Below the pieces are notes generated by a model, which saw nothing but the letters and a program-made list of their open reading frames with translations, had not been told where the DNA came from and searched no databases. A stretch of DNA of 64,000 nucleotides, from NCBI RefSeq assembly GCF_050589705.1, contig NZ_JBNGOT010000008.1, forward strand, positions 217,246 to 281,245. Direction: 5' to 3'. Position 1 is the first letter of the stretch. Each line of letters opens with the position of its first letter. Position numbers and translations under genes: made by a program. Shown piece after piece: positions 16,789-25,971 of this stretch. The DNA comes from Sunxiuqinia rutila. GTDB taxonomy: Bacteria > Bacteroidota > Bacteroidia > Bacteroidales > Prolixibacteraceae.

Positions 16789-18102
16789 ATGAAAAGAGCG
16801 ATTCTAAACTACCAAAAGGGCATCATGTTCATCCTAGCTTTAATTACAGTTGGACTAACGTACCAAAGCTGCGAGGAGGTTGACATGACTGACAGACAAA
16901 CACTAAAAGACCTGGTAATTGACTATCCCTGCAAAGAAGTCTGCCTGGTGGCAGGTCAACACATGCAAGTTGGCACAGTCATCGTTTCGCAGGACGGAGA
17001 TGACATTCACGTTACCTACAACGTAACCGAATCAGGTGTTTACCTCACTGAGATTCATCTTGACATTTTTGCCGACCTCGACCAATTTGACGCAGCAAAA
17101 AAACTAAGCGGCGGTGGAGCCATTCCCGGAAAATTTGAATTTAAAAAGAGCTGGAAAGCATCTGCTATGATGACTAGCTATACCGTTGTTGTTCCCAAAG
17201 AATACATCGATGAGATAGCTCCTAATGCCGACTGCTTCTATATTGCATCACACGCAGCTCTTTCCAATGGCGAAACAGCCTGGGGGGGATTCTGCACTGA
17301 AACCGACAAAGGAGTTTCATTGAGCGATGCCATGCAGTTTCCAGGCAACAACTGGGGAGTATACTTCGAATTCTGCCTTGACGAGTGCCTTACCACCGTT
17401 GACTTCACCTATGCCTGGGAAGACCTTATGAAAGACGGTGCTGACGGTAACGACGGTGACTACAATGACTTGGTCATAAAATCAGACGTTCTCCGCTCTC
17501 AGGATATGCTGGTAATTTCGATCTACGCATCAGCCAGAGGAGCCAGCTACGATCACGCGTTCAAAATCAAAATTCCAAAAACAGGAATCGCTGATGCCCT
17601 GACTGGCGGGATCAACGGACACGCCGACATCGAAGAAGATGGAGACTACTATATCATTACGGTATTTGCGAGTACAAAAGCTGTTTTACCAGCAGAAAAC
17701 GAGGCTCCCTATCCATTTGTTGCCAACACATTGCCAACAGACACGGATTGCGAACCTCACGCCAACGCCATCATTACAATTCTGACCGATGAGAATTTTG
17801 ATTTCGATCCGGACTTCCCCTATGAACCATTCATTACGGTGCACCCGGGAACGACCAACGCCTACGACCTGAACATTTGGGAGCTCCAAGCCAACCTAGC
17901 CGATGGCTCAACGTGGATTGACGAAGAAGGAAAAGAACACCCGAATGGCATCATTATTCCCTACAACTGGCAATGGCCGTATGAAAAAACATACATTGGC
18001 GAAGCTTACGCAGGCTTCACCAGCATCACTGACGGCTGGAATCCCAACTGGGCAGATAACCTGACTGATGCAACCAAAGTTTTTGATCTAATCTGTGAAT
18101 AG
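16789..18102 (+). CDS. LruC-domain lipoprotein
   Basis: 437 residues. The N-terminus is a lipoprotein-like signal: hydrophobic stretch GIMFILALITVGLTYQ then Ser-Cys at 26-27, followed by acidic residues typical of surface-directed lipoproteins. The central part carries a DGADGNDGDYNDLVIKSDVL segment, the acidic Asp-rich signature of LruC/DUF4842 proteins and probably a calcium-binding site, and the C-terminus ends in a Trp-rich block (WQWPYEKTY, WNPNWADN). LruC-domain proteins are common outer-surface proteins of Bacteroidota; their molecular role is not established. The gene is monocistronic with its own promoter and terminator. Confidence 0.75.
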   Translation: MKRAILNYQKGIMFILALITVGLTYQSCEEVDMTDRQTLKDLVIDYPCKEVCLVAGQHMQVGTVIVSQDGDDIHVTYNVTESGVYLTEIHLDIFADLDQFDAAKKLSGGGAIPGKFEFKKSWKASAMMTSYTVVVPKEYIDEIAPNADCFYIASHAALSNGETAWGGFCTETDKGVSLSDAMQFPGNNWGVYFEFCLDECLTTVDFTYAWEDLMKDGADGNDGDYNDLVIKSDVLRSQDMLVISIYASARGASYDHAFKIKIPKTGIADALTGGINGHADIEEDGDYYIITVFASTKAVLPAENEAPYPFVANTLPTDTDCEPHANAIITILTDENFDFDPDFPYEPFITVHPGTTNAYDLNIWELQANLADGSTWIDEEGKEHPNGIIIPYNWQWPYEKTYIGEAYAGFTSITDGWNPNWADNLTDATKVFDLICE

Positions 18103-18154
18103 CTTAACTGAATCACATTTCTGAATATCCCGATTTGAATAATTCGACAAAAAC

Positions 18155-18184
18155 AAATAGGCAGCCAATTCTGGTTGCCTATTT
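18155..18184. terminator. Bidirectional terminator between LruC gene and glycosyltransferase cluster
   Basis: A 13-bp stem (18155-18167 AAATAGGCAGCCA with 18172-18184 TGGTTGCCTATTT, one G-T pair) with a 4-base loop. It lies between two convergent genes, 53 bases after the lipoprotein stop and 30 bases beyond the glycosyltransferase stop, and can serve both strands. Confidence 0.8.
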
Positions 18185-18213
18185 GCATTACAATCCACCT
18201 TGCATAAAGGCAA

Positions 18214-19149
18214 CTATTTTCGCTTCAAAAACGGTAACATCTTCTTAACTCCAAACTTCAAGCGATTCAGAAAAACTGCCCAAAATAAGTAGCGCCCTAA
18301 GCGTAATTTCAAGCCTTCATCAACCTTAATCACAGAAGAAATAAACCGTTTATCGGTCGGAAGATGAATCAGAAAACAATCTTCGTAGGCCTTCCAACTG
18401 TTTTGAACATGCAAAGTTGGCACACTCCAAAACCGGGCAATTCCTCCAAAAGTACCAACATCGCAACAGTAGCCCCCTTCGCGCATCATTTTTTCCAGAG
18501 CAACAGACACCAACACCTCATCACCCTGATGATGAAACAATGCGTAGTCTTCGAAGTAGTGTTGTTGCACCAGCCGAATCTCTTCACTCAACCGACTAAA
18601 AAAAGCAGCATCACCTCCTAAAAACTCACCGCCACACCATAAGCCCAACGATGATTCACCCTTCATCAAAATTTCCTTATCCTGAATCAAACGCTCTCTC
18701 CCATATGCCGGGTAGCGCTGAGCTGTTACATCGTAAAAAGCAGGAATATTATTACGGATACAATTTTTTAGATTTTGCGGCATTGAACTCAAACACAATA
18801 CATCACTGTCAACCAATACACAATAACCTCCCTGCTCTCCCAAAGAGCCAAAATACCGAAATACGTCCAACTTAAAATGGGCTGAATAAAATGCAATCCC
18901 ACGCGGTACATCCAACTGAAAGGGAATTTCAACAAACTGCAACTTCTTGGAATATCGTTCAAGATATTCCTGCTGATTAGTCAATACCACCAACGGTTTT
19001 GAAGTAAAAAACTGCAGGGAGTCAGACAAACTCTCACAACACTTCATGTAAGTTTGAATTTGCCGATCAAAATCACCGTGTACGCCATTAGTTGCTGCCG
19101 ATTTGCTCTCAAAATCAACATACATCAAAGTGTAAAACTGATAATCCAT
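18214..19149 (-). CDS. Glycosyltransferase-like protein (GT-A fold, DxD)
   Basis: 311 residues, no signal peptide or membrane helix. The segment GGYCVLVDSDVLCL holds a DSD at 114-116, the metal/nucleotide-sugar binding motif of GT-A enzymes, and GLWCGGEFLGGDAAFF resembles acceptor-site segments of GT8-like families. It therefore probably transfers a sugar from a nucleotide donor, but donor and acceptor cannot be named. It is third in a run of three glycosyltransferases (63-base gap after the second). The C-terminus is basic (VKKMLPFLKRK), possibly membrane-associating. Confidence 0.6.
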   Translation of the reverse strand: MDYQFYTLMYVDFESKSAATNGVHGDFDRQIQTYMKCCESLSDSLQFFTSKPLVVLTNQQEYLERYSKKLQFVEIPFQLDVPRGIAFYSAHFKLDVFRYFGSLGEQGGYCVLVDSDVLCLSSMPQNLKNCIRNNIPAFYDVTAQRYPAYGRERLIQDKEILMKGESSLGLWCGGEFLGGDAAFFSRLSEEIRLVQQHYFEDYALFHHQGDEVLVSVALEKMMREGGYCCDVGTFGGIARFWSVPTLHVQNSWKAYEDCFLIHLPTDKRFISSVIKVDEGLKLRLGRYLFWAVFLNRLKFGVKKMLPFLKRK

Positions 19150-19212
19150 ACACTCAACTTTCTAATTTAATTTCAGCTTCGAAAAGAAACGCCTATTGAA
19201 AAAAATGCTGAA

Positions 19213-20358
19213 TCATTTCCTTCTTGAGCGAGTCAATCCATATTGACCAGAAACTTCAGCTGAAACACTAATTTCTCCTTGCAAAATTTCGATCAACCGA
19301 CTCTCAAACTTTCGAAGCGTAAACTCTTTTTCATACTTACGATATCCTGCCTGCCCCATTCGAACACGCAAATCCTCGTCTTTAATTAACACTTCAAGCT
19401 TATCGGCTAGCGAAACCACATCTTTCTGGGGAACCAAAAAACCGGTAACACCATCTTCAACAACATCCGGAATCCCTCCTTCAAAAGTCGACACCACCGG
19501 CAGTCGATACTGCATGGCCTCCACATTAACCAAGCCAAAGGTTTCAGCTTTATAATAAGTTGGAAATGCAAAAATTGAAGCAGCACTAAATACCTGCTCC
19601 TTTTCCTCCCCAAACTTACACCCCACATAACTCACTTGTGCTGAAAGCCCCTTTTCTTCAATCAGCTCAACAAGCTCCATCCCGGAGATATCACCATCAC
19701 CCCCAGCCAAGGTACAACGAAAAGAACAGTTGCGCTCTTTCAACAGCAAACAAGCATCCAACAAAACTTCCACCCCCTTCGCTCGAATCAGATTTGAAAG
19801 AAACAAAATTTCGGGAATGTCCTCCTTTTCCTGCCCATTCCGATAATGGGCAGCAGTCACCCCATTCGGACAAATCCTGATCTGCCCGGGCTGAACATAG
19901 GGGGCAACATCAGAATACAAATGTTGTGACAAAAGAATGACAGCAGAGTTAGCAAACGCAAAATGAAAGAGCCTTCGAAAAAAGAAGCTATCTTTCCTCT
20001 CTTCAAAGCCTTTATTGTGCAAATGATACACCAGAGGAACCCGAAATAACTTCAACAGAAAAATTAGAATAAAATCCTTTAAAAAGGCAGCCCCCGTAGT
20101 TGTCAAGGCAAAATAACAAACAGAAGGACGTCTTCGAACCAGCTCCTTAAAAAGCCTTCCCGTGATCAGCAAGCCTTTATAGAACTTTCGAAACGTCAAT
20201 TCGCCAGACTCATTCACTTCATCCGACAACAAGAGGTTAATATACCTGGTATTGAAAGCCCGATTAATCTCCCGACTCTCTTTAATAGACAGTCCCACAA
20301 TGGAAGAGCCATGAATGGCTGACGGCCAATGAAGAAGAAACAAAACATCTGGCTTCAT
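19213..20358 (-). CDS. Glycosyltransferase family 4 (GT-B)
   Basis: 381 residues with the two-domain GT-B layout. The C-terminal half has the GT4 signature: AETFGLVNVEAM (the E-x7-E motif), then PVVSTFEGGIPDVVEDGVTGFLV. The N-terminal half opens with LFLLHWPSAIHGSS, a membrane-facing acceptor domain. Such retaining enzymes build surface polysaccharides or glycolipids. Only one base separates it from the upstream glycosyltransferase, so the genes are co-transcribed. The sugar specificity is unknown. Confidence 0.85.
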   Translation of the reverse strand: MKPDVLFLLHWPSAIHGSSIVGLSIKESREINRAFNTRYINLLLSDEVNESGELTFRKFYKGLLITGRLFKELVRRRPSVCYFALTTTGAAFLKDFILIFLLKLFRVPLVYHLHNKGFEERKDSFFFRRLFHFAFANSAVILLSQHLYSDVAPYVQPGQIRICPNGVTAAHYRNGQEKEDIPEILFLSNLIRAKGVEVLLDACLLLKERNCSFRCTLAGGDGDISGMELVELIEEKGLSAQVSYVGCKFGEEKEQVFSAASIFAFPTYYKAETFGLVNVEAMQYRLPVVSTFEGGIPDVVEDGVTGFLVPQKDVVSLADKLEVLIKDEDLRVRMGQAGYRKYEKEFTLRKFESRLIEILQGEISVSAEVSGQYGLTRSRRK

Positions 20359-20359
20359 A

Positions 20360-21244
20360 TCAGGCTAACTTAAATTTTTCAACGATACGCGACCTTAGAG
20401 AGAATTTCCCTCGAAATTCCTTAACCAGCAAAGGGTCGATGACCGGAGCCGGCGAAAACTCAAAATCCATCTTCAAACCATCATCCAAGTGCGTTCGAAA
20501 ACGATGGCTTTTCTTGGTGTTTGTAGCCTCCTCTCCAAAACCAATACTTTTCACTTTGGACCGAACCGGAAAAACAGTGAGCAAATCATGCTCAAACTGA
20601 CAATACCCCAGTCGAATAGCCCATGAATCCAATCGCCCGGTCATTTGTTTCCAAAGCATGTAAGGCATATCCATTCCTCCGCGCATAAAGCGAAACTGCT
20701 TCAAAAAACTCCACCGAAAAGACTGATAACTTTGAGCTTCCCAATCAACCAACTCCCAACGATCTTGCCAGATGCCCCATCCCCACGAGCCTGCACGGTA
20801 GCCCAGGTAAAAATCATCTTTTCGATTCTTCAAGGAAGGCAAGTCCATGGTGTATCCCGAAATACTCATTATCTTCTTATTCTTTTCGTAATACACCAAA
20901 GCCTGGTTCATAAAATCAAGAAAGTTCGGCGATGTAATCAGATCATCTTCCAATACAATGACCTTCCCATATTGAGCAAGGAGCTTAGAAACCCCGGCAA
21001 TAATAGAATTTGCCAAGCCTCGGTTAACCGGAGCACATGAAACAGAGACTGATTTAAACCCGGTAACCGTTTCCAGATACTGCCTGACAGCAAACACTTT
21101 TTCATCCGATTGTTGATCCTTAGCACCATCCGAAAAAATATACAATTCACTTTCCGAAGCCAGGTAGTTGCGCTTTAAGGCATCAATGGTCTGTTTGAGC
21201 TCTGCAGGGCGGTTGTATGTAAATAAACATATTGGAGCAAGCAT
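20360..21244 (-). CDS. Glycosyltransferase family 2-like
   Basis: 294 residues. The N-terminus APICLFTYNRPAELKQTIDAL and VIVLEDDLITSPNFLDFMNQ (EDD at 99-101, the DxD equivalent) identify a GT-A/GT2-like sugar transferase. GYRAGSWGWGIWQDRW is a conserved acceptor-region block in the sub-family. First gene of the three-glycosyltransferase run, 132 bases downstream of a T9SS-exported protein on the same strand. Product unknown; the small cluster lacks flippase, polymerase or nucleotide-sugar genes. Confidence 0.8.
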   Translation of the reverse strand: MLAPICLFTYNRPAELKQTIDALKRNYLASESELYIFSDGAKDQQSDEKVFAVRQYLETVTGFKSVSVSCAPVNRGLANSIIAGVSKLLAQYGKVIVLEDDLITSPNFLDFMNQALVYYEKNKKIMSISGYTMDLPSLKNRKDDFYLGYRAGSWGWGIWQDRWELVDWEAQSYQSFRWSFLKQFRFMRGGMDMPYMLWKQMTGRLDSWAIRLGYCQFEHDLLTVFPVRSKVKSIGFGEEATNTKKSHRFRTHLDDGLKMDFEFSPAPVIDPLLVKEFRGKFSLRSRIVEKFKLA

Positions 21245-21376
21245 ACGGTTTAGATTTGGGGCATTTCATTTCGCAATCAAGAGCAATCATCACGTCTAAG
21301 TTAAACAAAACAAAATACAAAACCGACTTGTTCACTGACCCTTTAGCAGAAAACAAGAGCCTTAAACCACAGAGAT

Positions 21377-22666
21377 CTATTTTTCACGAAACAAGTGCAC
21401 AAAACCATGTGCATTCTGAGTTTCTCCATCACGTCCTTCTGCCCGTACAACATAGTAATAAACCCCAGGACTGGCATAACGCCCACCAATCCGGCCATCC
21501 CATACAGACTCGCTTGATGTCTCCTCAAAGCCCTGCACATTGTTGTTTTCCCACGTATGAACTTTTCGCCCCCAACGATTAAACACCTGAATATTGATCG
21601 ATTTGATCGACTGGTATTTAACCACGAAGACATCATTCACGCCATCTCCATTGGGGGTAAACACATTCGCAACCTCCAGCAAGGAGTTTTGAACAACAAT
21701 ATAATCTTCCAGGTAAAAGGTATCCGTACATGCAAAGTTTTCCGAATTCTTTGTAGTCACCAGCTTCACCTGGTAAGTACCCGAATTTTCATAAATAAAA
21801 ACGGGGTTCTCATCAATGGCAGTTGCTAAAATACTATCTTCTACCACTCCGCCATCAAGGCCTTCCTGAATCAGCTCATCCCGGTTCCGAAAGAAAAACC
21901 ACTCATAGCCGTCAGCATTGAGCGAGGTACTTGTGAACAAAACCTCCAAAGGTGCCTCTCCCTCCAGCGGCGTGGCATCAAATGACGCCTCAGTCACAAT
22001 ACTCTGATAAGAAACCGGCACTTCAACCTGACACCCAAAGCGGTCATAAACAGTCAATTTGTATTCCATATTTCTTGCCGGTGGCGAAAAAACCTGAGGG
22101 CTCAACACCGAAGCAACAGGCTCCCCATCGGCCTCCCAGCGCACTTTTACATCTTTAAAAACCTGCAACTCGGAACCTGTAGCCAAATCATAATAAACTG
22201 ACGAAGCTTCGTCAAAAGCAGCTTGTATCTGAAAATAGTCACAGGTCGACTCCGTAATTTCGGCTGTTGCAGCATACCAGCTGTTCATCACCCAAGCAGT
22301 ATAAAGTTCAGTTGTTTCTCCAAAAGTCACTTCAACCCGATAGCATCCACTCTCCAAATTGCTAATGGTTGACGAAGCCACTCCCGAATTATCCGACTGA
22401 TAAGCATCAAAGTTTCCAGTTCCCGGGTTGTATATGAACCACTCAAAGCCGGCTGCTACTGCCGTACTTGAAGTTGCCGTCAATTGCCCGGCATTCTCAT
22501 CGGGAGCAGCACAAAAAATATAAATCTGATCTTGACTCCCAGAACTGTAGGCGGTAGACACAACATCGTCCGACGCAGCAGTTAACTGCCCCATAACGAC
22601 ACAGGGAAAAAACAAGGCAATCAGCAAGACAACAAGTGAAGTTTTCGCATTAAATTTCATCTTCAA
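21377..22666 (-). CDS. T9SS type B exported protein with PKD domain and CHU_C C-terminal domain
   Basis: 429 residues. A signal peptide (MKMKFNAKTSLVVLLIALFFPCVVMGQ) leads to repetitive beta-rich segments that ask for substituted context (AAGFEWFIYNPGTG, EWFFFRN), including a PKD-like domain around 235-310 (DATPLEGEAPLEVLFTSTS). The last 95 residues are a gliding-motility-associated C-terminal domain: NVFTPNGDGVNDVFVVKYQS, FNRWGRKVHTW, SPGVYYYVVRAEG. This domain directs secretion by the type IX system with surface anchoring. The T9SS machinery itself is outside this window. Function of the passenger is unknown; adhesion is a guess. Confidence 0.88.
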   Translation of the reverse strand: MKMKFNAKTSLVVLLIALFFPCVVMGQLTAASDDVVSTAYSSGSQDQIYIFCAAPDENAGQLTATSSTAVAAGFEWFIYNPGTGNFDAYQSDNSGVASSTISNLESGCYRVEVTFGETTELYTAWVMNSWYAATAEITESTCDYFQIQAAFDEASSVYYDLATGSELQVFKDVKVRWEADGEPVASVLSPQVFSPPARNMEYKLTVYDRFGCQVEVPVSYQSIVTEASFDATPLEGEAPLEVLFTSTSLNADGYEWFFFRNRDELIQEGLDGGVVEDSILATAIDENPVFIYENSGTYQVKLVTTKNSENFACTDTFYLEDYIVVQNSLLEVANVFTPNGDGVNDVFVVKYQSIKSINIQVFNRWGRKVHTWENNNVQGFEETSSESVWDGRIGGRYASPGVYYYVVRAEGRDGETQNAHGFVHLFREK

Positions 22667-22805
22667 AAAACAGCTTGAATTATATTGTATTACAATATTA
22701 ACGTTTAAAATTGACTTATCTTTTACCCATCTTTCATTTTTTCATTCAAAACTCATTTGTTGAAAACTAGCTGAGGCCAATGCTTCGAAATAAGAAAATA
22801 GGTTA

Positions 22806-22813
22806 TACTTTTG
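22806..22813 (+). promoter_or_regulatory. Candidate -7 element before the helicase gene
   Basis: TACTTTTG matches TAnnTTTG and sits 26 bases before the preferred GTG start. No TTG at the correct -33 distance was found, so confidence is low. Confidence 0.35.
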
Positions 22814-22838
22814 AGGCTGACTTAGAAATATAGTGATT

Positions 22839-25151
22839 GTGAATTATCTTGAAGAATTAAACGAAGCTCAAAGACAAGCTGTTGAAAATACCGAAGGGCC
22901 ATCCCTGATCATTGCCGGAGCCGGCTCTGGCAAAACACGGGTACTGACTTACCGCATTGCTCACTTGCTGAAGCAAGGCACACGACCGGCCAGCATTTTA
23001 TCGCTTACCTTTACCAACAAGGCAGCCAAAGAAATGAAAGAACGGATTGCCAATGTTGTTGGGGCACACACGGCCAAATACCTTTGGATGGGAACGTTTC
23101 ACTCCATTTTTGCCCGCATTTTACGGGTGGAATCGGAAGTTCTTGGTTACCCCTCAAATTTCACAATCTATGATTCAGCAGACTCCAAAAGCCTGTTGAA
23201 AACCATTATCAAAGAATTTAAGCTGGACGATAAAACATACAAAGTCAACGTGGTTGCCAGCCGGATTTCAGCAGCAAAAAACAGCCTGATTACTCCCGCA
23301 GCCTATGCCACCAATGCCCAGGTACGCGAATATGACATGAGCATACGCATGCCACGCATCGCTGAGCTCTATAAGGAATATTCACGCCGATGCTTTTTGG
23401 CCGGAGCCATGGATTTTGATGACCTGCTATTGAAAACAAACATCTTGTTCCGCGACCACAAAGACATACTGGCCAAATACCAGGATCGATTTGACTATGT
23501 TTTGGTTGACGAGTATCAGGATACGAACTTCTCGCAATACCTGATTGTAAAAAACCTGGCTTCTAAACACAAAAACCTATGCGTTGTTGGCGATGATGCC
23601 CAAAGTATTTATTCATTCCGCGGAGCACGAATTGAAAACATTCTGAATTTTCAGAAAGATTACCCCGAGCACCAGGTTTACAAGCTGGAGCAAAACTACC
23701 GCTCAACGCAAACCATTGTGAATGCTGCCAACAGCGTGATTCAAAAAAACAAACGTCAGCTCCCCAAACGGGTTTTTTCTGAAAATGCCGAAGGGAACCG
23801 CATCAAAGTGTTTTCGGCATTAACCGATAACGAGGAAGGGTACTTGATTGCCAATGAAATCAGCGAAACACGCATGCGGCATCACTACCACTATTACGAC
23901 TATGCAATTTTGTACCGCACCAATGCCCAGTCGCGTATTTTTGAGGAGTCGCTTCGCAAACGCAATATTCCCTATAAAATATACGGAGGACTATCCTTCT
24001 ACCAACGCAAGGAAATCAAGGACTTACTATCCTACTTCCGGATCGTCATCAATCCGAAGGACAACGAAGCCCTCAAACGAATCATTAATTACCCGGCCCG
24101 CGGAATTGGCGCCACCACACTAACCAAGCTCGAGCAAGCAGCGATGAGTCAGGGCACCAGTATTTTCGAGATTATCGAACAAAGTGAATCCGTCAATCAT
24201 GCCGCTCTGAACAGAGGGACCATCAGCAAAGTGCAGCAATTTGCGGCCCTGATCAAACAGTTTCAGGAGAAAAACGAGCTGAACGATGCCTACGAAATGG
24301 CGAGCGAAATTGCCACACAGACTGGTGTCATAAAAGATTTATACAAGGATCAAACAACAGAAGGACTAAGCCGGTTCCAAAATATCCAGGAGTTATTGAA
24401 TGGTATACAGGAATTCTCAATCAATGCCCGCGAGGAAGGACAGCCCAACCACCTGGCTAATTACATGGAGGATGTGGCCCTGCTTACCGATCAGGATTCA
24501 GATAAAGACGAAGACCGCGATAAGGTAACCTTGATGACCATCCACTCGGCCAAAGGGCTTGAATTTAAAAACGTATTTATCGTGGGAGTGGAAGAAAACC
24601 TATTCCCCTCCAACCAGTTTGGAAACATCACCCCTGAAGCTTTTGAAGAAGAACGCCGGTTGTTTTATGTTGCTCTTACTCGCGCCGAAGAAAATGCCTA
24701 CCTCAGCTTTGCCCGACAACGCTACCGCTGGGGGAAACTTGATTTCTGCAATCCCAGCCGCTTTATCGGCGAAGTTGACATGCAGTTTCTGGAACTTCCA
24801 GCTGAAGCCGACTTTAACTTTGACGAATTGCCGGGTGAAGACAAAGCCATTCAGAAACAAACATTTGGAAAACCATCGGCAGCTGCCCGCCGGCCGGTTA
24901 CTGCCGATCAGCCAGGCATGAACCAAAAACTGGTCCAACTTCGGCAAGCCAAAAAGCAAGCTCAAAATTTTGATGGCGATGACCCTCGCGACATTCAAAC
25001 GGGCATGTTGGTTGAACACCAACGATTTGGTAAAGGTAAGGTCCAGCAGGTTGAAGGTACGTTTCCCAACCTTAAAGCTACCGTTTTCTTTCCCAATGCC
25101 GGTCAAAAGCAATTGCTGCTTAAATTTGCCAAGCTAAAAATTGTTCAATAA
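22839..25151 (+). CDS. UvrD/PcrA-type superfamily 1 DNA helicase
   Basis: A 3'-5' ATP-dependent helicase of repair and replication restart. Motifs: AGAGSGKTRVLTYRI (Walker A), SLTFTNKAAKEMKER (Ia), VDEYQDTNFSQYLIV (Walker B), VVGDDAQSIYSFRGA (III), LEQNYRSTQTI (IV), MTIHSAKGLEFKNVFIVG (V) and VALTRAEENAYLSFAR (VI). The C-terminal tail with a Tudor-like segment (GMLVEHQRFGKGKVQQVEG) is the RNA-polymerase-contacting part of PcrA/UvrD. Both candidate starts are GTG: 22833 adds two residues, while 22839 gives MNYLEELNEAQ, the normal family opening, so 22839 is chosen (770 residues). Confidence 0.95.
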   Translation: MNYLEELNEAQRQAVENTEGPSLIIAGAGSGKTRVLTYRIAHLLKQGTRPASILSLTFTNKAAKEMKERIANVVGAHTAKYLWMGTFHSIFARILRVESEVLGYPSNFTIYDSADSKSLLKTIIKEFKLDDKTYKVNVVASRISAAKNSLITPAAYATNAQVREYDMSIRMPRIAELYKEYSRRCFLAGAMDFDDLLLKTNILFRDHKDILAKYQDRFDYVLVDEYQDTNFSQYLIVKNLASKHKNLCVVGDDAQSIYSFRGARIENILNFQKDYPEHQVYKLEQNYRSTQTIVNAANSVIQKNKRQLPKRVFSENAEGNRIKVFSALTDNEEGYLIANEISETRMRHHYHYYDYAILYRTNAQSRIFEESLRKRNIPYKIYGGLSFYQRKEIKDLLSYFRIVINPKDNEALKRIINYPARGIGATTLTKLEQAAMSQGTSIFEIIEQSESVNHAALNRGTISKVQQFAALIKQFQEKNELNDAYEMASEIATQTGVIKDLYKDQTTEGLSRFQNIQELLNGIQEFSINAREEGQPNHLANYMEDVALLTDQDSDKDEDRDKVTLMTIHSAKGLEFKNVFIVGVEENLFPSNQFGNITPEAFEEERRLFYVALTRAEENAYLSFARQRYRWGKLDFCNPSRFIGEVDMQFLELPAEADFNFDELPGEDKAIQKQTFGKPSAAARRPVTADQPGMNQKLVQLRQAKKQAQNFDGDDPRDIQTGMLVEHQRFGKGKVQQVEGTFPNLKATVFFPNAGQKQLLLKFAKLKIVQ

Positions 25152-25333
25152 TTCAACGGCTGGAAGGGAATAACAGCCAACCAATCAAGTTTTTCGCAAA
25201 TTAAATTTGTCAACAAAATATTTTCACTTAGCTTTGCAGGTAGATAAATCTCCTTTACTTCAGATTATCAATAGTATTACCGAACTAGTACAACCTTGTT
25301 TAACACAAAAGTTTATTAGATATTTTTTTTTAA

Positions 25334-25954
25334 ATGGATTACAACTCGAATCGTAAAAAATTACCCCTGCCGGAGTATGGGCGTAATATTCAGAATATGG
25401 TTGATCACGTGATGACCATTGAGGACCGTACTGAACGCAATATAGCGGCCCAAACTATTATCGACATCATGGGGAACTTACACCCTTACCTGCGCGATAT
25501 CAACGATTTCAAGCATAAACTCTGGGACCACCTGGCAATTATGGCTGACTTCAAGTTGGATATCGATTATCCGTATGATCCGCCAAAGCCGGAAACATTT
25601 CAGGAGCCTCCCAAAAAAGTACCTTACTCAAGTAATAAAATCAAATTTCGTTACTACGGAAAAACATTGGAATTGATGGTTAATGAAGCCATTCAATATG
25701 AAAGCGGCGAAGAAAAGGAAATCCTGATCACCCTGCTGGCCAACCACATGAAGAAATCCTACCTGACGTGGAACAAAGACGCCGTAGATGATGAGAAAAT
25801 TTACAAGGATCTGGAAATTGTTTCCGATGGAAAAATCCAAAGAGATGATTTAGATCTAACCGAAACACGTGATATTCTTTTCCGTTCAGCCCCACGCAAA
25901 AAACAAAACACCGGCTCGAACCGAGGCCCCAAAAAACATCGCAAAAACGACTAA
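25334..25954 (+). CDS. DUF4290 family protein
   Basis: 206 residues, soluble, no signal peptide. It opens MDYNSNRKKLPLPEYGRNIQ and contains IMGNLHPYLRDINDFKHKLWDHLAIMADF, characteristic of the Bacteroidota-specific DUF4290 family. The C-terminus is low-complexity and basic (APRKKQNTGSNRGPKKHRKN), suggesting nucleic-acid or ribosome contact. It lies 17 bases upstream of murA, an arrangement widely seen in Bacteroidota, so the two are probably co-transcribed. Its function is not known. Confidence 0.85.
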   Translation: MDYNSNRKKLPLPEYGRNIQNMVDHVMTIEDRTERNIAAQTIIDIMGNLHPYLRDINDFKHKLWDHLAIMADFKLDIDYPYDPPKPETFQEPPKKVPYSSNKIKFRYYGKTLELMVNEAIQYESGEEKEILITLLANHMKKSYLTWNKDAVDDEKIYKDLEIVSDGKIQRDDLDLTETRDILFRSAPRKKQNTGSNRGPKKHRKND

Positions 25955-25971
25955 AAACACTATTCAGGGAG

